Under the pieces are notes generated by a model. It was given only the letters and a program-made list of their open reading frames with translations. It was not told where the DNA came from and ran no database searches. A stretch of 60,985 bases of DNA from a virus: the IMG/VR virus record IMGVR_UViG_3300025941_000026, positions 1 to 60,985 of that record; one strand, 5' to 3'. Below are positions 30,100 to 40,227 of the stretch, piece after piece. The position numbers were made by a program, and so were the translations under genes. Numbering within the stretch: position 1 is the stretch's first letter; the number at the start of each line of letters is the position of its first letter.

Positions 30100-33000
30100 A
30101 TGGCTGACTTCGACCCCAATCTGCACGTATCACAGGATTTCGACCCTAAGCTCTGGGCTGCTGGCCAGCCAGAGCAACCCAAAGGCGGCATGATATCGTC
30201 CGTCATAAAAGGTATTGGGCAAGGGGCCTTAGAGCAGTACGCCAAACCGATTGGCTTGGCTGCAGCCGTGCCGGCCATGATTGGGGACAAGATCCGTAAT
30301 GCGTTTACTGGGCAAACGGATACGACCGCCCAGGATTTCGTATTCAAAAACGTTGTCGATACGATATCCGATAACGCGGATAAGCTCGCGCCGAGCTCCG
30401 AGGAAGCCAGCAGCGTTTCTCAATCAGTAGCCCATGGCCTTGGCTACATGGCGTCCGCTTTGCCAGTTATCGCGCTTTCCGGTGGTAAGATGGGCGTACC
30501 AGCTGCGATTGAAGGTGGCGGAGCCGCAGCAGCTGCGATCGCTCACGCGGCGCGCGGCGCGGCGGTTATGGCGCCTATCGCAGCTGCCCAAGGCATCAAC
30601 CAGACAGCCACTGCGGCCCGTGCCGGCGTAGATCTGCCTACGGCGTACGAATCTGGTCTTACCCAAGCCGCCATTGCAACCGCCACCGGCGCCGTACCGT
30701 TGGCTATGCGAGGTGGGATCCTTACGCGTGCCGCAACCGGCGCCGCTTCCGGTGCTATCACTGGCGAGATTGGACGCGAAGCGCAGAATGCTGTGCTAGG
30801 CGATTACCAGAATCTGCAGACTCCGTTTACCACCCAAGGTATTGCTACGCAAGCTGCAACTGGCGCCTTGCTCGGCGCTGCGCTTGGCCCGCGCGCATAT
30901 CGACCAGGGCAAACTCCAGAGGAGATTGCTGCGCGCCAGCAAGCGCAGGCACAGGAGGCGCAAGCCGCCCAGCAGGGCCAGCTACTCGATCAGTATCGCC
31001 AGCAGTTCATGGAGGGCGTCAATGGCGTTCCTGAGGAAGCTCTCCCAACGGGTCTGAGCCCGGTGGAGCAGGGCATCCTAGCGTCTCATCTCGATCAGCA
31101 AGTTCGTCCTGAACCGGAGGAGCCTGCGCCGTTCTATGGACGTGACCTGGACGCGGAGCTTAATGTCATGCGGACGATGGACGAGCTGACCCGGCAGGAG
31201 CAAGCGCGCCAGGCTGCCGTCGAGAACGCCAAGATCCCGGCCAACGTGCCTAAGATCGATGAAGGGTTAATTCCCAAGCCAGTGCAGGAACGTGCACCGA
31301 CGCCGCCGGCCGAACCTTCGCAGAATCCCGTATCTGAACGCCTCAATACCCAGATTCAAGATGCGCTAATGGAGGCACAACGCCGAAATGGCGGGGGCAA
31401 AGCCGCCACACAAGCCGCGTTTGAAGCGGCCGAAGCGCAACGCAATGCGCAGAAGGAACAGGAGCTGACCGCTATTCAGAACATCGCCAAGGGCGAAACC
31501 TTGGCGGAGCAAGCGGCTCGCGGCGAAGTGCCGGCAAATGCCAAGACGCTTGCGGCGCCGGTGCAGGAATTCCAGAACAAGCTTGCGGATTCCCTGCCAG
31601 AAGGTTCCGACAAACTCCCGCCGCGCCTGCGCCAAGAGGTAGCCCAGATCGTGTCCGGGAAGCAGACCTACGATCAGCAACTGGACGCGCTGTCCGCCCT
31701 GCGCGATCAAAAAAATCAGTCGACGGTAAGCTATGCGGTACTGGACAAGATGGTGAAAGACCTGCGCCCAGAACCTGCTCCAGAAGTGCAGCCGCAGGTA
31801 GAAGCCCCTGCGGAGACGCGAGCTCCTGCAGCCGAAGCTAAGCCGGCGGAGCAGCCAGCGACGGCCAAAGAAGCTGCCCAAGCGGCGGCGGATCGCCTGG
31901 ACGCCACTGTTGCTGAACTGAATTCTCGGGATCGCGCCGGACAGCTCGCCGACAACGAGCGCCCACGCCTACAAGAAGCACAAGATCTTCGCCGTACACT
32001 GGCCCGAGCTTTGGCTTCTGGTAAATCGAGTGACGAATATCTATCTGACCTGACCAAGTTCGCGGATAACACCGCCACACAGGAAGCCTACGACGCACAG
32101 GGTCCGCTTTTATCATTCAAAGCCCCGTCGCCGGATGAACCCCATTTGGGTCTCGCCCGCGCCATCAGCCAAACCAAGTCGGTGCAGGGTGCACTGGACT
32201 ACATGAAGACGAACGGCAGTGAACAATGGGTAAAAGACCTGGCCGGTAAGCTGTCTGAATTCGGCATCGATGTGCCCATTCATGTGGCAGCATCTGGCGG
32301 CCTGCCGGGCGAAGTAGGCCGATATGACTCCAACACGCGCGCCATCCAGTTATTTAGCGGCGGCGCTTCCGAGCACACCGCACTACATGAAATCATCCAC
32401 TCTGCCCTGTTCGATCAGATGGACCAGGCGTCCCGCATCTTCGCGCCGCGCAATCAGACCGAGGCGGCTAAGGTATCTGCCCTGCGTGGACTGGACGATA
32501 TTCGCAAGGACGCGTTGAAGCGTGCCAGTGCCAAGGAGCATTATGGCCTAACCAACGTTCATGAGTTTGTGGCGGAGCTGAACACCAACCCGAAATTCCA
32601 GGATTTCCTGTCCCAGAAATCGTTGTGGCAGAAGACTGTCGCCGCAGTACGTAAGATGATCGGGATGCCAGTAGATGCACAATCGCAGCTGGAGAAAGCC
32701 TTGAGCCTGCAGGGTGAGTTCTTCGGTAAGGAGCAATACCAAGCCGCGCAGGAAGCCCGCGAAGCAGTGCAGCGATTCGACTCCTCGCCGGCGGAAGCCG
32801 CGAAGGTTACCGATGAAGTTCTGCCGCGACTGATCCAAAGCGCCGATGACGAAAATCCACGGATCAATCTTGGTCAGCTGACCCGCCAAGCATTCAACAA
32901 TTTGCTGCAATGGAAGACTACTCAGTTCATCGTTGATCGTGCCGGCGCCGTCCCTGAACTGGTTAAATCTGGCTTCCACGAAGCCGCCCAGCAGTATGTC

Positions 33001-36000
33001 CGCGCATATACCGCACGTAATCTGGCGTCTGAATATGCCGGTAAAGCGCCGGTGAAATACGGTTCTGATCTGGAGCACTACCTGCGCAAGCAAGGAGACA
33101 ATGCTGCCGCACTGAATAAGCAGGCGGCGGACATCGGTATCGGCAGCAGCATCTGGGGCTTCGATCCTACCAAGAACTTTGCGGATAACCAAAAGGCCGG
33201 CCGCGAGCTGGCGCCATCGAGCAAGGCGTTCGTGGATAGCATCAATCGCAAATTCACTCAACTGAAAAGCACGAACCCCGAACTGGCCCAGTCCATCATC
33301 GATGGCTCAAAAGTTAACCGTAAAGGCTACGTACTGGACCACGCTACGATCGTATCCAACCTCCTGCGTGCCGCTGGTGATACTGCTCGCCGCCTGGCTG
33401 CCGATTTGCAACAGATGGCTCCTGAGGATGCGCGCCGTGCTGAAATGGAAGCCCGCGCTGAAGGCGCCACGGCCGAGTCTAACTTCGCCGTGCGACATGG
33501 CACCGGGTTGGACTTTATGGCTAAGGATGTGCAGGACGCCAAGAATACAAACCCGGCGCTCCACATCGATGGTGCGAGCGACATTCTGGATAAGCGGCTG
33601 CGCGCGGTATTCTCCGATGCTAATTCTTTACCTAAAGATTCCACGTTGCGCCAGCAGCTGAAAGAGTTTGAGGGCATCTACGCCAACCAGATCGAAAATC
33701 CATACTACCACGCCGGCCGCTCGGGCGATTACTTCATGAACCTGAAGTATAAGGATATGGACCAACAGACCTGGGATAAGATGCAGGATGCTATCAAGAA
33801 TGCGAATGCCGTGCTGGGTGACTTCAACGGCAATGATCATGCCTTTATCAAATTCAATTCGCTGGAGGAAGCTGCGGCCGCCTATAAGAAGCTCACCGCT
33901 GCAGCCGGGTCTAAATACGATGGTGGTTCCGTGGGCGCATTGGCTAAAGGCGGTCAGATCGGCATGAACGCTCCAGTCTCCGCGGCGATGCGCAGTGCGC
34001 TGCAAACGCTGCACGATTCTGTAACTGAGGCTGGGCTCTCCGGCCCACAGGCAGCGCAGATGCAGGAGGCCCTTACCCGCAAATTCATGTCCATGCTGCC
34101 GGAGACATCAACCCGGCTGGCTAAGCTGAATCGTGCCGGCGTGCCGGGTTATACCGCCGACTTCCTCGGGAGCTTCGGTAAGCGCGCTTCCGGCGCCGTG
34201 CGAGACACGGCCAACATCTACTCCATGCGCGCATTCTCCGAGTCGCTGTCTAATATGGATAAGGCTGTGGAGGATCTGGCGCGCGGAGATAATCCAGATG
34301 CGCAGGCCAAGGCGCAAGCAATCGCTGATGAGATCAAGACCCGTTATTACAATGGCATGAAGCCGGTGGAGAACAACCTGGTCAACCTGGTCAACTCTCT
34401 GGGACACTCATTCTTCCTGGCCATGTCGCCGGCGTACCTGATCCGCGCCACGGCGCAGCCATTCCATCGGGGCCTTCCTATCACGGGCGCTCGCTATGGT
34501 TTTGTCAACGCTGCCAAGGAACTAGGCTCCGCATATGGTCCGGCACTTCGTGTACTGAAGGACTCCTTGGCTTCTGGGTGGGCAGAGGACGGCCTGCGCG
34601 GCGCGGCCGATAGCTCCCTAAAGCTGGATGGCGCTACGAACTTGAGCGCCGGTGATCGGGCGTTCCTCCAGGAGGCTAATGATCGGGGCATCCTGAAGCT
34701 CGGTCAAGCCCGCCAACTCCAACAGCTGGCGATCGAGGGAAATGTCCGTACACAGGATCTTGTACGATTGGCATCCATGACTGTGCAGGCTTCGGAAATT
34801 CTGAACCGCATGTCGATCGGGCTATCGGCGTTCCGCTTGGCGGAGAAGGCCGGCAAAGCTTCCCAAGCGGAAAATATCGAGTACGCCCTGAAGACGGTCG
34901 CTAATGCGATGGACGATTTCAATCCAGACAACATGGCGCGCGGTCTCGGTAAATATGGGCCGGCCGGCAAGATCACGCCGCTGATCAGCGCATTCCAACA
35001 GTTTAACTTCCAGACTATGCAGCAGATTGCACGCACGGTGCAAGATGGATTCTTCAACAAGATGCGCGACGCCAACGGTAACCTGACCGAGGAAGGCGCA
35101 CAGCGTGTATCCGAAGCCCGCCGCGAATTCGCCGGCTTGATGGGCACTACGGCCCTGATCTCCGGCGCGCTGGGTCTCCCCTTCGTGAACGCATTCGCGG
35201 GGGTGTATAACACGGCAGCTAACCTGCTGGACCCAGATAACCCAACTGATATTCGGATCGCTACCCGTAACTGGCTGGCGAATCAGTTTGGCGCCGACGT
35301 AGGTGGCGTGATCGCCCATGGCCTGCCGCATGAAGCGGGTGTGGATACATCGACCTTCGGTCTTCAGGATTTGTCGCCGGGGTCTTCGTTCCTGTCCGAT
35401 CGCCGTTTGCTGAAGGATAAGATCCCGGACTACGCTACCCAGATGTGGGGACCTTCTATCAATGCGGGGATTAATATCTTCAAGGGGTTGAATCAGGTAG
35501 TGGACGGCCAATACATGAAGGGCATCGAACAGATGCTGCCGTCCGGCATCAAGGGCGCATATAAAGCATACGAAGCGTCCCAGTACGGATATACCGATTC
35601 GAAGGGTAACCCGATCGGGCTTCCAGTTACCGGTTGGGATTTGGCGGTCCAATCCGCCGGCCTGCGTCCTGCTGACCGGGCAGAAGCCTCTGAGGCCGCG
35701 GAATTCTTCAATATCAACCAGGATCGGATCAATGCCCGCCGGTCTTTAATTTTGGACAACTTCTATAAGGGCGTCACTCGTCGCGATCCGGCGCTTGTGC
35801 AGTCTGCTTCGCAGATGCTTAAGGAGTTTAACCGCGCCAATCCCCTGCAGCCTATCACGGATATCAATGGCGCCATCCAGCAACGTATCGTAGCACAGGC
35901 TGTAGGGGCAGCTACCGGCACTGGCATTCAGACTACGGCCCGTCGAGTACCGGTAATCCAGCAGGATATTCAGTTTACAGGCAATAACACTTTGCCTAGA

Positions 36001-36006
36001 TTCTGA
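30100..36006 (+). CDS. Giant internal virion/ejection protein with metallopeptidase-like domain (1968 aa)
   Basis: The largest gene. Residues 1-250 are Ala/Gly-rich with hydrophobic stretches (MASALPVIALSGG, AAAAIAHAARGAAVMAPIAAA), as in membrane-entering ejection proteins. About 280-650 are Gln/Ala/Glu coiled helices. A zincin-like motif HEIIH is at 763-767, with HEFVAE at 821-826 giving a plausible third Glu ligand. The C-terminal half is helical (1000-1900). The size, the mix of membrane-like and helical parts and location before the fibres resemble the fused ejection proteins of podoviruses. The peptidase may open a path through the cell envelope. Confidence 0.65.
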   Translation: MADFDPNLHVSQDFDPKLWAAGQPEQPKGGMISSVIKGIGQGALEQYAKPIGLAAAVPAMIGDKIRNAFTGQTDTTAQDFVFKNVVDTISDNADKLAPSSEEASSVSQSVAHGLGYMASALPVIALSGGKMGVPAAIEGGGAAAAAIAHAARGAAVMAPIAAAQGINQTATAARAGVDLPTAYESGLTQAAIATATGAVPLAMRGGILTRAATGAASGAITGEIGREAQNAVLGDYQNLQTPFTTQGIATQAATGALLGAALGPRAYRPGQTPEEIAARQQAQAQEAQAAQQGQLLDQYRQQFMEGVNGVPEEALPTGLSPVEQGILASHLDQQVRPEPEEPAPFYGRDLDAELNVMRTMDELTRQEQARQAAVENAKIPANVPKIDEGLIPKPVQERAPTPPAEPSQNPVSERLNTQIQDALMEAQRRNGGGKAATQAAFEAAEAQRNAQKEQELTAIQNIAKGETLAEQAARGEVPANAKTLAAPVQEFQNKLADSLPEGSDKLPPRLRQEVAQIVSGKQTYDQQLDALSALRDQKNQSTVSYAVLDKMVKDLRPEPAPEVQPQVEAPAETRAPAAEAKPAEQPATAKEAAQAAADRLDATVAELNSRDRAGQLADNERPRLQEAQDLRRTLARALASGKSSDEYLSDLTKFADNTATQEAYDAQGPLLSFKAPSPDEPHLGLARAISQTKSVQGALDYMKTNGSEQWVKDLAGKLSEFGIDVPIHVAASGGLPGEVGRYDSNTRAIQLFSGGASEHTALHEIIHSALFDQMDQASRIFAPRNQTEAAKVSALRGLDDIRKDALKRASAKEHYGLTNVHEFVAELNTNPKFQDFLSQKSLWQKTVAAVRKMIGMPVDAQSQLEKALSLQGEFFGKEQYQAAQEAREAVQRFDSSPAEAAKVTDEVLPRLIQSADDENPRINLGQLTRQAFNNLLQWKTTQFIVDRAGAVPELVKSGFHEAAQQYVRAYTARNLASEYAGKAPVKYGSDLEHYLRKQGDNAAALNKQAADIGIGSSIWGFDPTKNFADNQKAGRELAPSSKAFVDSINRKFTQLKSTNPELAQSIIDGSKVNRKGYVLDHATIVSNLLRAAGDTARRLAADLQQMAPEDARRAEMEARAEGATAESNFAVRHGTGLDFMAKDVQDAKNTNPALHIDGASDILDKRLRAVFSDANSLPKDSTLRQQLKEFEGIYANQIENPYYHAGRSGDYFMNLKYKDMDQQTWDKMQDAIKNANAVLGDFNGNDHAFIKFNSLEEAAAAYKKLTAAAGSKYDGGSVGALAKGGQIGMNAPVSAAMRSALQTLHDSVTEAGLSGPQAAQMQEALTRKFMSMLPETSTRLAKLNRAGVPGYTADFLGSFGKRASGAVRDTANIYSMRAFSESLSNMDKAVEDLARGDNPDAQAKAQAIADEIKTRYYNGMKPVENNLVNLVNSLGHSFFLAMSPAYLIRATAQPFHRGLPITGARYGFVNAAKELGSAYGPALRVLKDSLASGWAEDGLRGAADSSLKLDGATNLSAGDRAFLQEANDRGILKLGQARQLQQLAIEGNVRTQDLVRLASMTVQASEILNRMSIGLSAFRLAEKAGKASQAENIEYALKTVANAMDDFNPDNMARGLGKYGPAGKITPLISAFQQFNFQTMQQIARTVQDGFFNKMRDANGNLTEEGAQRVSEARREFAGLMGTTALISGALGLPFVNAFAGVYNTAANLLDPDNPTDIRIATRNWLANQFGADVGGVIAHGLPHEAGVDTSTFGLQDLSPGSSFLSDRRLLKDKIPDYATQMWGPSINAGINIFKGLNQVVDGQYMKGIEQMLPSGIKGAYKAYEASQYGYTDSKGNPIGLPVTGWDLAVQSAGLRPADRAEASEAAEFFNINQDRINARRSLILDNFYKGVTRRDPALVQSASQMLKEFNRANPLQPITDINGAIQQRIVAQAVGAATGTGIQTTARRVPVIQQDIQFTGNNTLPRF

Positions 36007-36045
36007 AATACGGTAAACTTATTGCAGATTAGAAACGGGTGACCT

Positions 36046-36633
36046 ATGACTTGTTGTGCACAAAAACAAGATTTCTGCGTATCCGCCGGCGAGACATTTC
36101 TCCCCGTTATCCGTTGGGCGTTGTCCAACCTGGATTCGTACGCTATCACTGCAATTACGCAGTCAGCACCAGCGGTCATTACCATGAACAGCCATGCCAT
36201 CCCTGACGGCTGGCCAGTGGCCGTAGTTTCTGTACGTGGCATGGACCAGATTAACGGGAGGCATTACCCACCTGCTGCAACAGACATGCACTATGCCTCG
36301 TATATTTCCGGGACGCAGATAAGCTTGAACAGCGTCAATTCCGCGGATTACAGCGCGTATGTTTCCGGTGGGTTCGTAGTCCATAACACCCCGGTTGATA
36401 TGACGGGTGCGACTGCGACGATGCGAATCTACGATGCACCAGAGGGCGGAACGTTGCTCATGACTCTGACCGATGTTTCTGGCATTACGATTAATAACAC
36501 CGACCGCACGATCCGCCCGCGGATTGATACTGCGGCCATCTCATGGACAACCGGGTACTACGATCTTGAAATGACTGACGCCGGCGGCGTAGTTACCCAA
36601 TTGCTCGCCGGCGTCATCACTATCGAATCTTAG
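36046..36633 (+). CDS. Fibre-associated protein with FCCH-like domain (195 aa)
   Basis: MTCCAQKQDFCVSAGETFLP; the start block CxxxGxTF resembles the N-terminal BppU-like or baseplate attachment domains. The middle has ITAITQSAPAVITMNSHAIP and SRGM, then AYVSGGFVV, similar to the FCCH-type beta domains of phage fibre proteins. C-terminal half is also beta (ITINNTDRTIRPRIDTA). Probably part of the host-binding apparatus. Confidence 0.5.
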   Translation: MTCCAQKQDFCVSAGETFLPVIRWALSNLDSYAITAITQSAPAVITMNSHAIPDGWPVAVVSVRGMDQINGRHYPPAATDMHYASYISGTQISLNSVNSADYSAYVSGGFVVHNTPVDMTGATATMRIYDAPEGGTLLMTLTDVSGITINNTDRTIRPRIDTAAISWTTGYYDLEMTDAGGVVTQLLAGVITIES

Positions 36634-36642
36634 GAGTAAACC

Positions 36643-37062
36643 ATGGCTCTCAATACCCAAATGGCCGACGTAGCAGTAAACGCTGAGGCAGATGCACTGA
36701 CCCCATTGTTCGCCAACGGCTACCTGCGCATCTACTCCGGCACCCAGCCGGCTACCGCAGATACTGCACTGTCCGGCAACACGTTGCTGGCTGAACTGCG
36801 CTTTGGCGCCACTGCTTTCGGTTCCGCGTCTTCGGGCGTCCTGACCGCAAATGCGATCACTTCCGATTCGTCGGCCGATAACTCTGGCACTGCGTCGTTC
36901 TTCCGCGCCTTGAAATCGGATGGCACCACTGCTTTGATGGACGGTTCTGTTGGTACTTCCAGCGCCAACATGGTTGTAGCCACGACCACCATCACCGCAG
37001 GCCAAACCGTATCTTGCTCGTCGTTCACCATCGACGTACGCAACAGCACGTCCGGCTTCTAA
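36643..37062 (+). CDS. Tail-associated protein, paralogue of 23995-24768 (139 aa)
   Basis: N-terminal segment LFANGYLRIYSGTQPATADT matches the opening of 23995-24768, then a Ser/Thr-rich beta domain (FRALKSDGTTALMDGSVG, VATTTITAGQTVSCSSFTIDV). It lacks the middle insert of the longer paralogue. It may attach to or cap fibres. Confidence 0.55.
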   Translation: MALNTQMADVAVNAEADALTPLFANGYLRIYSGTQPATADTALSGNTLLAELRFGATAFGSASSGVLTANAITSDSSADNSGTASFFRALKSDGTTALMDGSVGTSSANMVVATTTITAGQTVSCSSFTIDVRNSTSGF

Positions 37063-37074
37063 TAGGCGGCTAGC

Positions 37075-37845
37075 ATGGCGCTTATTGTAAAAGATAGGGT
37101 CAAGGAGACCACTACCACCACCGGCACGGGGGCGCTAATCCTGGCTGGTGCGATGACTGGTTTCCGCGCGTTCTCGTCAGTGTGCTCCACGAATGATACC
37201 TGCTACTACGCGCTGCAAGCTGTGGATAGTAACGGTACTCCGACTGGTGACTGGGAAGTTGGGCTGGGTACATACTCCGGTACCAATACCCTTACGCGTA
37301 CGACGGTCCTGTCTTCCAGCAATTCCGGGTCGGCCGTCAGCTTGTCGTCCGGCACCAAACAAGTGTGGATCGACATCGCCGCATCGGATTATCTCACCAC
37401 GCGTACCAACGCGGCCGGCGGGCCAGCTTTTAGCGCCAGAGCGACCTCGAACCAGACGATATCGAATAACACAAGGACGAAAGTACTTTTTGATAGCGAA
37501 GACTATGATACTGCTAGCTGCTATTCCAGTTCGCGATTTACTCCGAACGTCGCTGGATATTACCAGATAAACGCCGCAGTTACCATGGGTACTAACGCTG
37601 CGTATCTTTCGCTATTCATATACAAAAACGGCACCGCGTTTAAAATTGGCATGCAGTCTGGATCGAACGTCGAATCCGGTGAAGCTAGCTGCATCAGCGG
37701 AATGGTCTTCCTGAATGGATCTACGGACTACGTCGAAATTTACCTATCGCAAGGTTCTGGCAGTTCGGTAACGACTTTCGCAGCAGGTGCGAGTCCAACC
37801 TACGAGACGGTTTGGTCGGATGGCTGCCTGGTTCGTCCGGCGTAA
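37075..37845 (+). CDS. Fibre or tail spike with C1q-like tip domain (256 aa)
   Basis: Residues 1-105 have the widespread fibre N-domain MALIVKDRVKETTTTTGTG with DWEVGLGTYSGTNTLTRTTV and SSGTKQVWIDIAAS, which docks fibres to the tail. Residues 115-256 form a C1q/TNF-like jelly roll: FSARATSNQTISNNTRTKV, FTPNVAGYYQINAAVTM, then YVEIYLSQGSGS. Such trimeric tips bind receptors, so this is the best candidate for the receptor-binding protein. Confidence 0.75.
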   Translation: MALIVKDRVKETTTTTGTGALILAGAMTGFRAFSSVCSTNDTCYYALQAVDSNGTPTGDWEVGLGTYSGTNTLTRTTVLSSSNSGSAVSLSSGTKQVWIDIAASDYLTTRTNAAGGPAFSARATSNQTISNNTRTKVLFDSEDYDTASCYSSSRFTPNVAGYYQINAAVTMGTNAAYLSLFIYKNGTAFKIGMQSGSNVESGEASCISGMVFLNGSTDYVEIYLSQGSGSSVTTFAAGASPTYETVWSDGCLVRPA

Positions 37846-37864
37846 TTAGAACGAAGGATACGAA

Positions 37865-38911
37865 ATGGCGTTCGGCCACTCGACAATCAGTGCGGCGCCA
37901 CTGGCATCCCCCGCGGATGCCATTATCGTTAATCCGACCACTACCAGCCAAGCTACCAGTGCCAGCGCAGCGGTAACGATAAGCACCCCCACGACCGTAT
38001 CCACTAGCCAAGTTACCAGTGCAACCGGTACAACTGGTGAATCCGTAGTATCCACCAGTCAGGTAACCAGCGCATCCGCTACTGCGATTGTCAGTACGCC
38101 GACAACGGTATCCACCAGCCAGGTAACCAGCGCATCCGCCACTGCAACTGTCAGTACGCCGACAACGGTATCCACCAGCCAGGTAACCAGCGCCGCGGCT
38201 ACGGCTACGATTAGCGTCACTGCGACTGTATCTACCAGCCAGGTAACCAGCGCCGCGGCTACCAACATAACGACAGACATAACCACCAATCAGGTTACTA
38301 GCGCTACAGCTACTGCCGGCGTTAGCATGGACGCCACAGTGACCACAAACCAGGTCACAACCGCGGCATCCGCCGTCAATATCAGCATGGGCTCCACAAT
38401 TGGAGCATCGATAATTACGTCGGCCACTGCTACCGCAGTTATAAGCTCGGATCTCGTTGGCTCCGCGAGCCAAGTCACGGCTGAAATGGGTTCCCTCGGG
38501 AATCTGTTACTGGTAGCTGTAACTGAGAACCAGGTCACCACCGCAAGTTCCACGGCCGGCATCAGCATGAACTCCACGGTGACTGCGAACCAGGTCACCA
38601 GTGCCAACGCGGCTGCGGCGCCAATTACGTCCGCCAGTGCTTCCGGTTCCATGACCACCGCCATGACCGGGCAACTTGTTGTCAGTACCCCGCTTACTGC
38701 GCTGTTGAGCCAAGTGATGGGGTCGACTGGCGCGCTGGCGAAGCAAGGATCGTCGATTAGGACGCATGCGAAATGGCAGGTGGAGGCAATAACGGACCGC
38801 AGCCGCTGGAATTCGTTGTCGGCCGCAGATGAAGACCAGGTATTTGCATCCCAGGAGCCACAGCAGATACTGGCTATACACGCCGAGGATGATATCCTCG
38901 TAACTACTTAA
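37865..38911 (+). CDS. Ser/Thr/Val repeat protein, probable fibre (348 aa)
   Basis: Residues 10-270 are repeats built on (V/T)STSQVTSA(S/A)ATA, 20 residues in the best-kept stretch (residues 45-140, 60-bp DNA repeats with starts at 38048, 38108, 38168 and 38228). The C-terminal 60 residues are unlike the repeats (THAKWQVEAITDRSRWN, DEDQVFASQEPQQ). A rod-like, beta-stranded extension with a small end domain is likely. Compare 24770-25939. Confidence 0.55.
   Translation: MAFGHSTISAAPLASPADAIIVNPTTTSQATSASAAVTISTPTTVSTSQVTSATGTTGESVVSTSQVTSASATAIVSTPTTVSTSQVTSASATATVSTPTTVSTSQVTSAAATATISVTATVSTSQVTSAAATNITTDITTNQVTSATATAGVSMDATVTTNQVTTAASAVNISMGSTIGASIITSATATAVISSDLVGSASQVTAEMGSLGNLLLVAVTENQVTTASSTAGISMNSTVTANQVTSANAAAAPITSASASGSMTTAMTGQLVVSTPLTALLSQVMGSTGALAKQGSSIRTHAKWQVEAITDRSRWNSLSAADEDQVFASQEPQQILAIHAEDDILVTT
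38048..38287. repeat. 60-bp tandem repeats in the fibre gene
   Basis: Four successive 60-bp units starting GTATCYACCAG at 38048, 38108, 38168 and 38228; more degenerate units extend on both sides. They encode VSTSQVTSA and neighbours. Confidence 0.75.
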
Positions 38912-38921
38912 GGAGAACGAT

Positions 38922-39224
38922 ATGGTACGGCCGCAAGAAGAACCGAAACGCATCATCGATGTGAAAATCTCCCTCATGTGGCTGATCTCCACCACAGCGG
39001 CCATCGTATCCTCCGCGGCGTTTGTCGCGATCAATTTTAATCGCCAGGTCGATTCCCTGACTCTTAAGATGGACGCCGTACTGGCGTCTAACGCCGACCT
39101 CAAGCAGCAGATGAAAGAACGCGACGCGAAATATGACCAGCTGGTTGTGCGTGTCTTCGATATGCAGCGCGCCACGGATGCTCTGGGCCTTCGCGTGGAC
39201 AATCTGGAACGCCGGGGTAAGTGA
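38922..39224 (+). CDS. Membrane-anchored coiled-coil protein (100 aa)
   Basis: A charged start (MVRPQEEPKRIIDVKISL), one transmembrane helix (residues 18-40, MWLISTTAAIVSSAAFVAIN), then coiled coil (MDAVLASNADLKQQMKERD). It is the first gene of the lysis cassette, four bases overlapping the endolysin gene. Small membrane proteins of this design serve as holins or holin regulators in some phages; not proven here. Confidence 0.6.
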   Translation: MVRPQEEPKRIIDVKISLMWLISTTAAIVSSAAFVAINFNRQVDSLTLKMDAVLASNADLKQQMKERDAKYDQLVVRVFDMQRATDALGLRVDNLERRGK

Positions 39225-39853
39225 TGGATATCGACGTACTGAAGGAGTATGTACTGGAATCGGAGGCTGATGCCTTCTACGATGAGCTGGTGCGCGCGAT
39301 GGACGAATTCAATATCGTGACCCCGCGCCGCGAGGCAGCGTTCCTGGCCAACGTGATTCACGAGTCGCAAGGATTCCGCCGGCTGGAGGAGAACTTGAAC
39401 TATAGTGCTGATGGTTTGTGCAAGACCTGGCCATCGCGGTTCCCTACCTTGACTGATGCGGCACCCTATAACCGCCAGCCGCAGAAAATCGCCAACAAGG
39501 TGTACGCCAATCGCATGGGTAACGGCAGCGAGCTGAGCGGCGATGGTTGGCGCTTCCGCGGCGCCGGTCTGATGCAGATCACCTTCCGCGATAACTACCA
39601 AGCTCTGGCCAATTATTTTGGTATGTATATCGATGGCGTTCCGCAGTGGATCCGTACCCCGGAAGGCGCGTGCCGCTCCGCCGGCTGGTTCTGGGACCTG
39701 AACAACATCAACCACTACGCCGACGAGGACGATTTCGATGGTGTGTGCGATATGATCAACCGCGGTCATAAGACTACCGCCATCGGCGATGCCATCGGGT
39801 TTGCGCATCGGCTGAATCTGTACAACATGTTGAAGAAAGACCTCGGAGAATGA
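39221..39853 (+). CDS. Endolysin, GH19 chitinase/lysozyme-like (210 aa)
   Basis: Peptidoglycan hydrolase. Catalytic region ANVIHESQGFRRLEENLNYS gives Glu48 and Glu57 as acid and base, and GWRFRGAGLMQITFRDNY is the family's conserved GRGxxQxTxRxNY block. No signal peptide is seen, so it depends on a holin, of which 38922-39224 or 39850-40227 are the candidates. Length usual for phage GH19 enzymes. Confidence 0.9.
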   Translation: MMDIDVLKEYVLESEADAFYDELVRAMDEFNIVTPRREAAFLANVIHESQGFRRLEENLNYSADGLCKTWPSRFPTLTDAAPYNRQPQKIANKVYANRMGNGSELSGDGWRFRGAGLMQITFRDNYQALANYFGMYIDGVPQWIRTPEGACRSAGWFWDLNNINHYADEDDFDGVCDMINRGHKTTAIGDAIGFAHRLNLYNMLKKDLGE

Positions 39854-40227
39854 AATACGTCACCGCCGTCAACTTCATGTACCTGCTGCTCGGGGTTGGG
39901 GCAGTATGGGTCATGCTGTCCCTGTTCCGCCGTTCTCGCGCGCGGGATTCCAAAATCCATCTGGATGATCTTCTGCTGGGCGAGGATGGGAAAATCTCCC
40001 GTTCGGCTGTGGTGATGATGGGCTCATTCATGTTCAGCACCTGGATGATGACCTATCTGCTTGCGACTGGAAAGATGACAGAAGGATATCTTGGCCTTTT
40101 CCTCGCGTCATGGGTTGCTCCCGCCCTGACAAATAAATTTACTCGTAACAATTATTCGCAGTACAATCAAGGAGTTGCACCACAAGACGAACCTCCCGTG
40201 TACAACCGGGAAGAAATTAACCGATAA
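39850..40227 (+). CDS. Holin-like membrane protein (125 aa)
   Basis: Two or three hydrophobic segments: residues 7-25 (VNFMYLLLGVGAVWVML), 52-70 (VVMMGSFMFSTWMMTYLLA) and 77-92 (EGYLGLFLASWVAPAL), plus a polar C-terminus. Overlaps the endolysin gene by four bases. This position and topology are those of holins, so it is the better holin candidate. Confidence 0.6.
   Translation: MKYVTAVNFMYLLLGVGAVWVMLSLFRRSRARDSKIHLDDLLLGEDGKISRSAVVMMGSFMFSTWMMTYLLATGKMTEGYLGLFLASWVAPALTNKFTRNNYSQYNQGVAPQDEPPVYNREEINR

Noticed and set aside
38048-38287. 60-bp repeats as CRISPR or attachment sites
   Set aside because: Contiguous, in frame, and encode fibre repeats.
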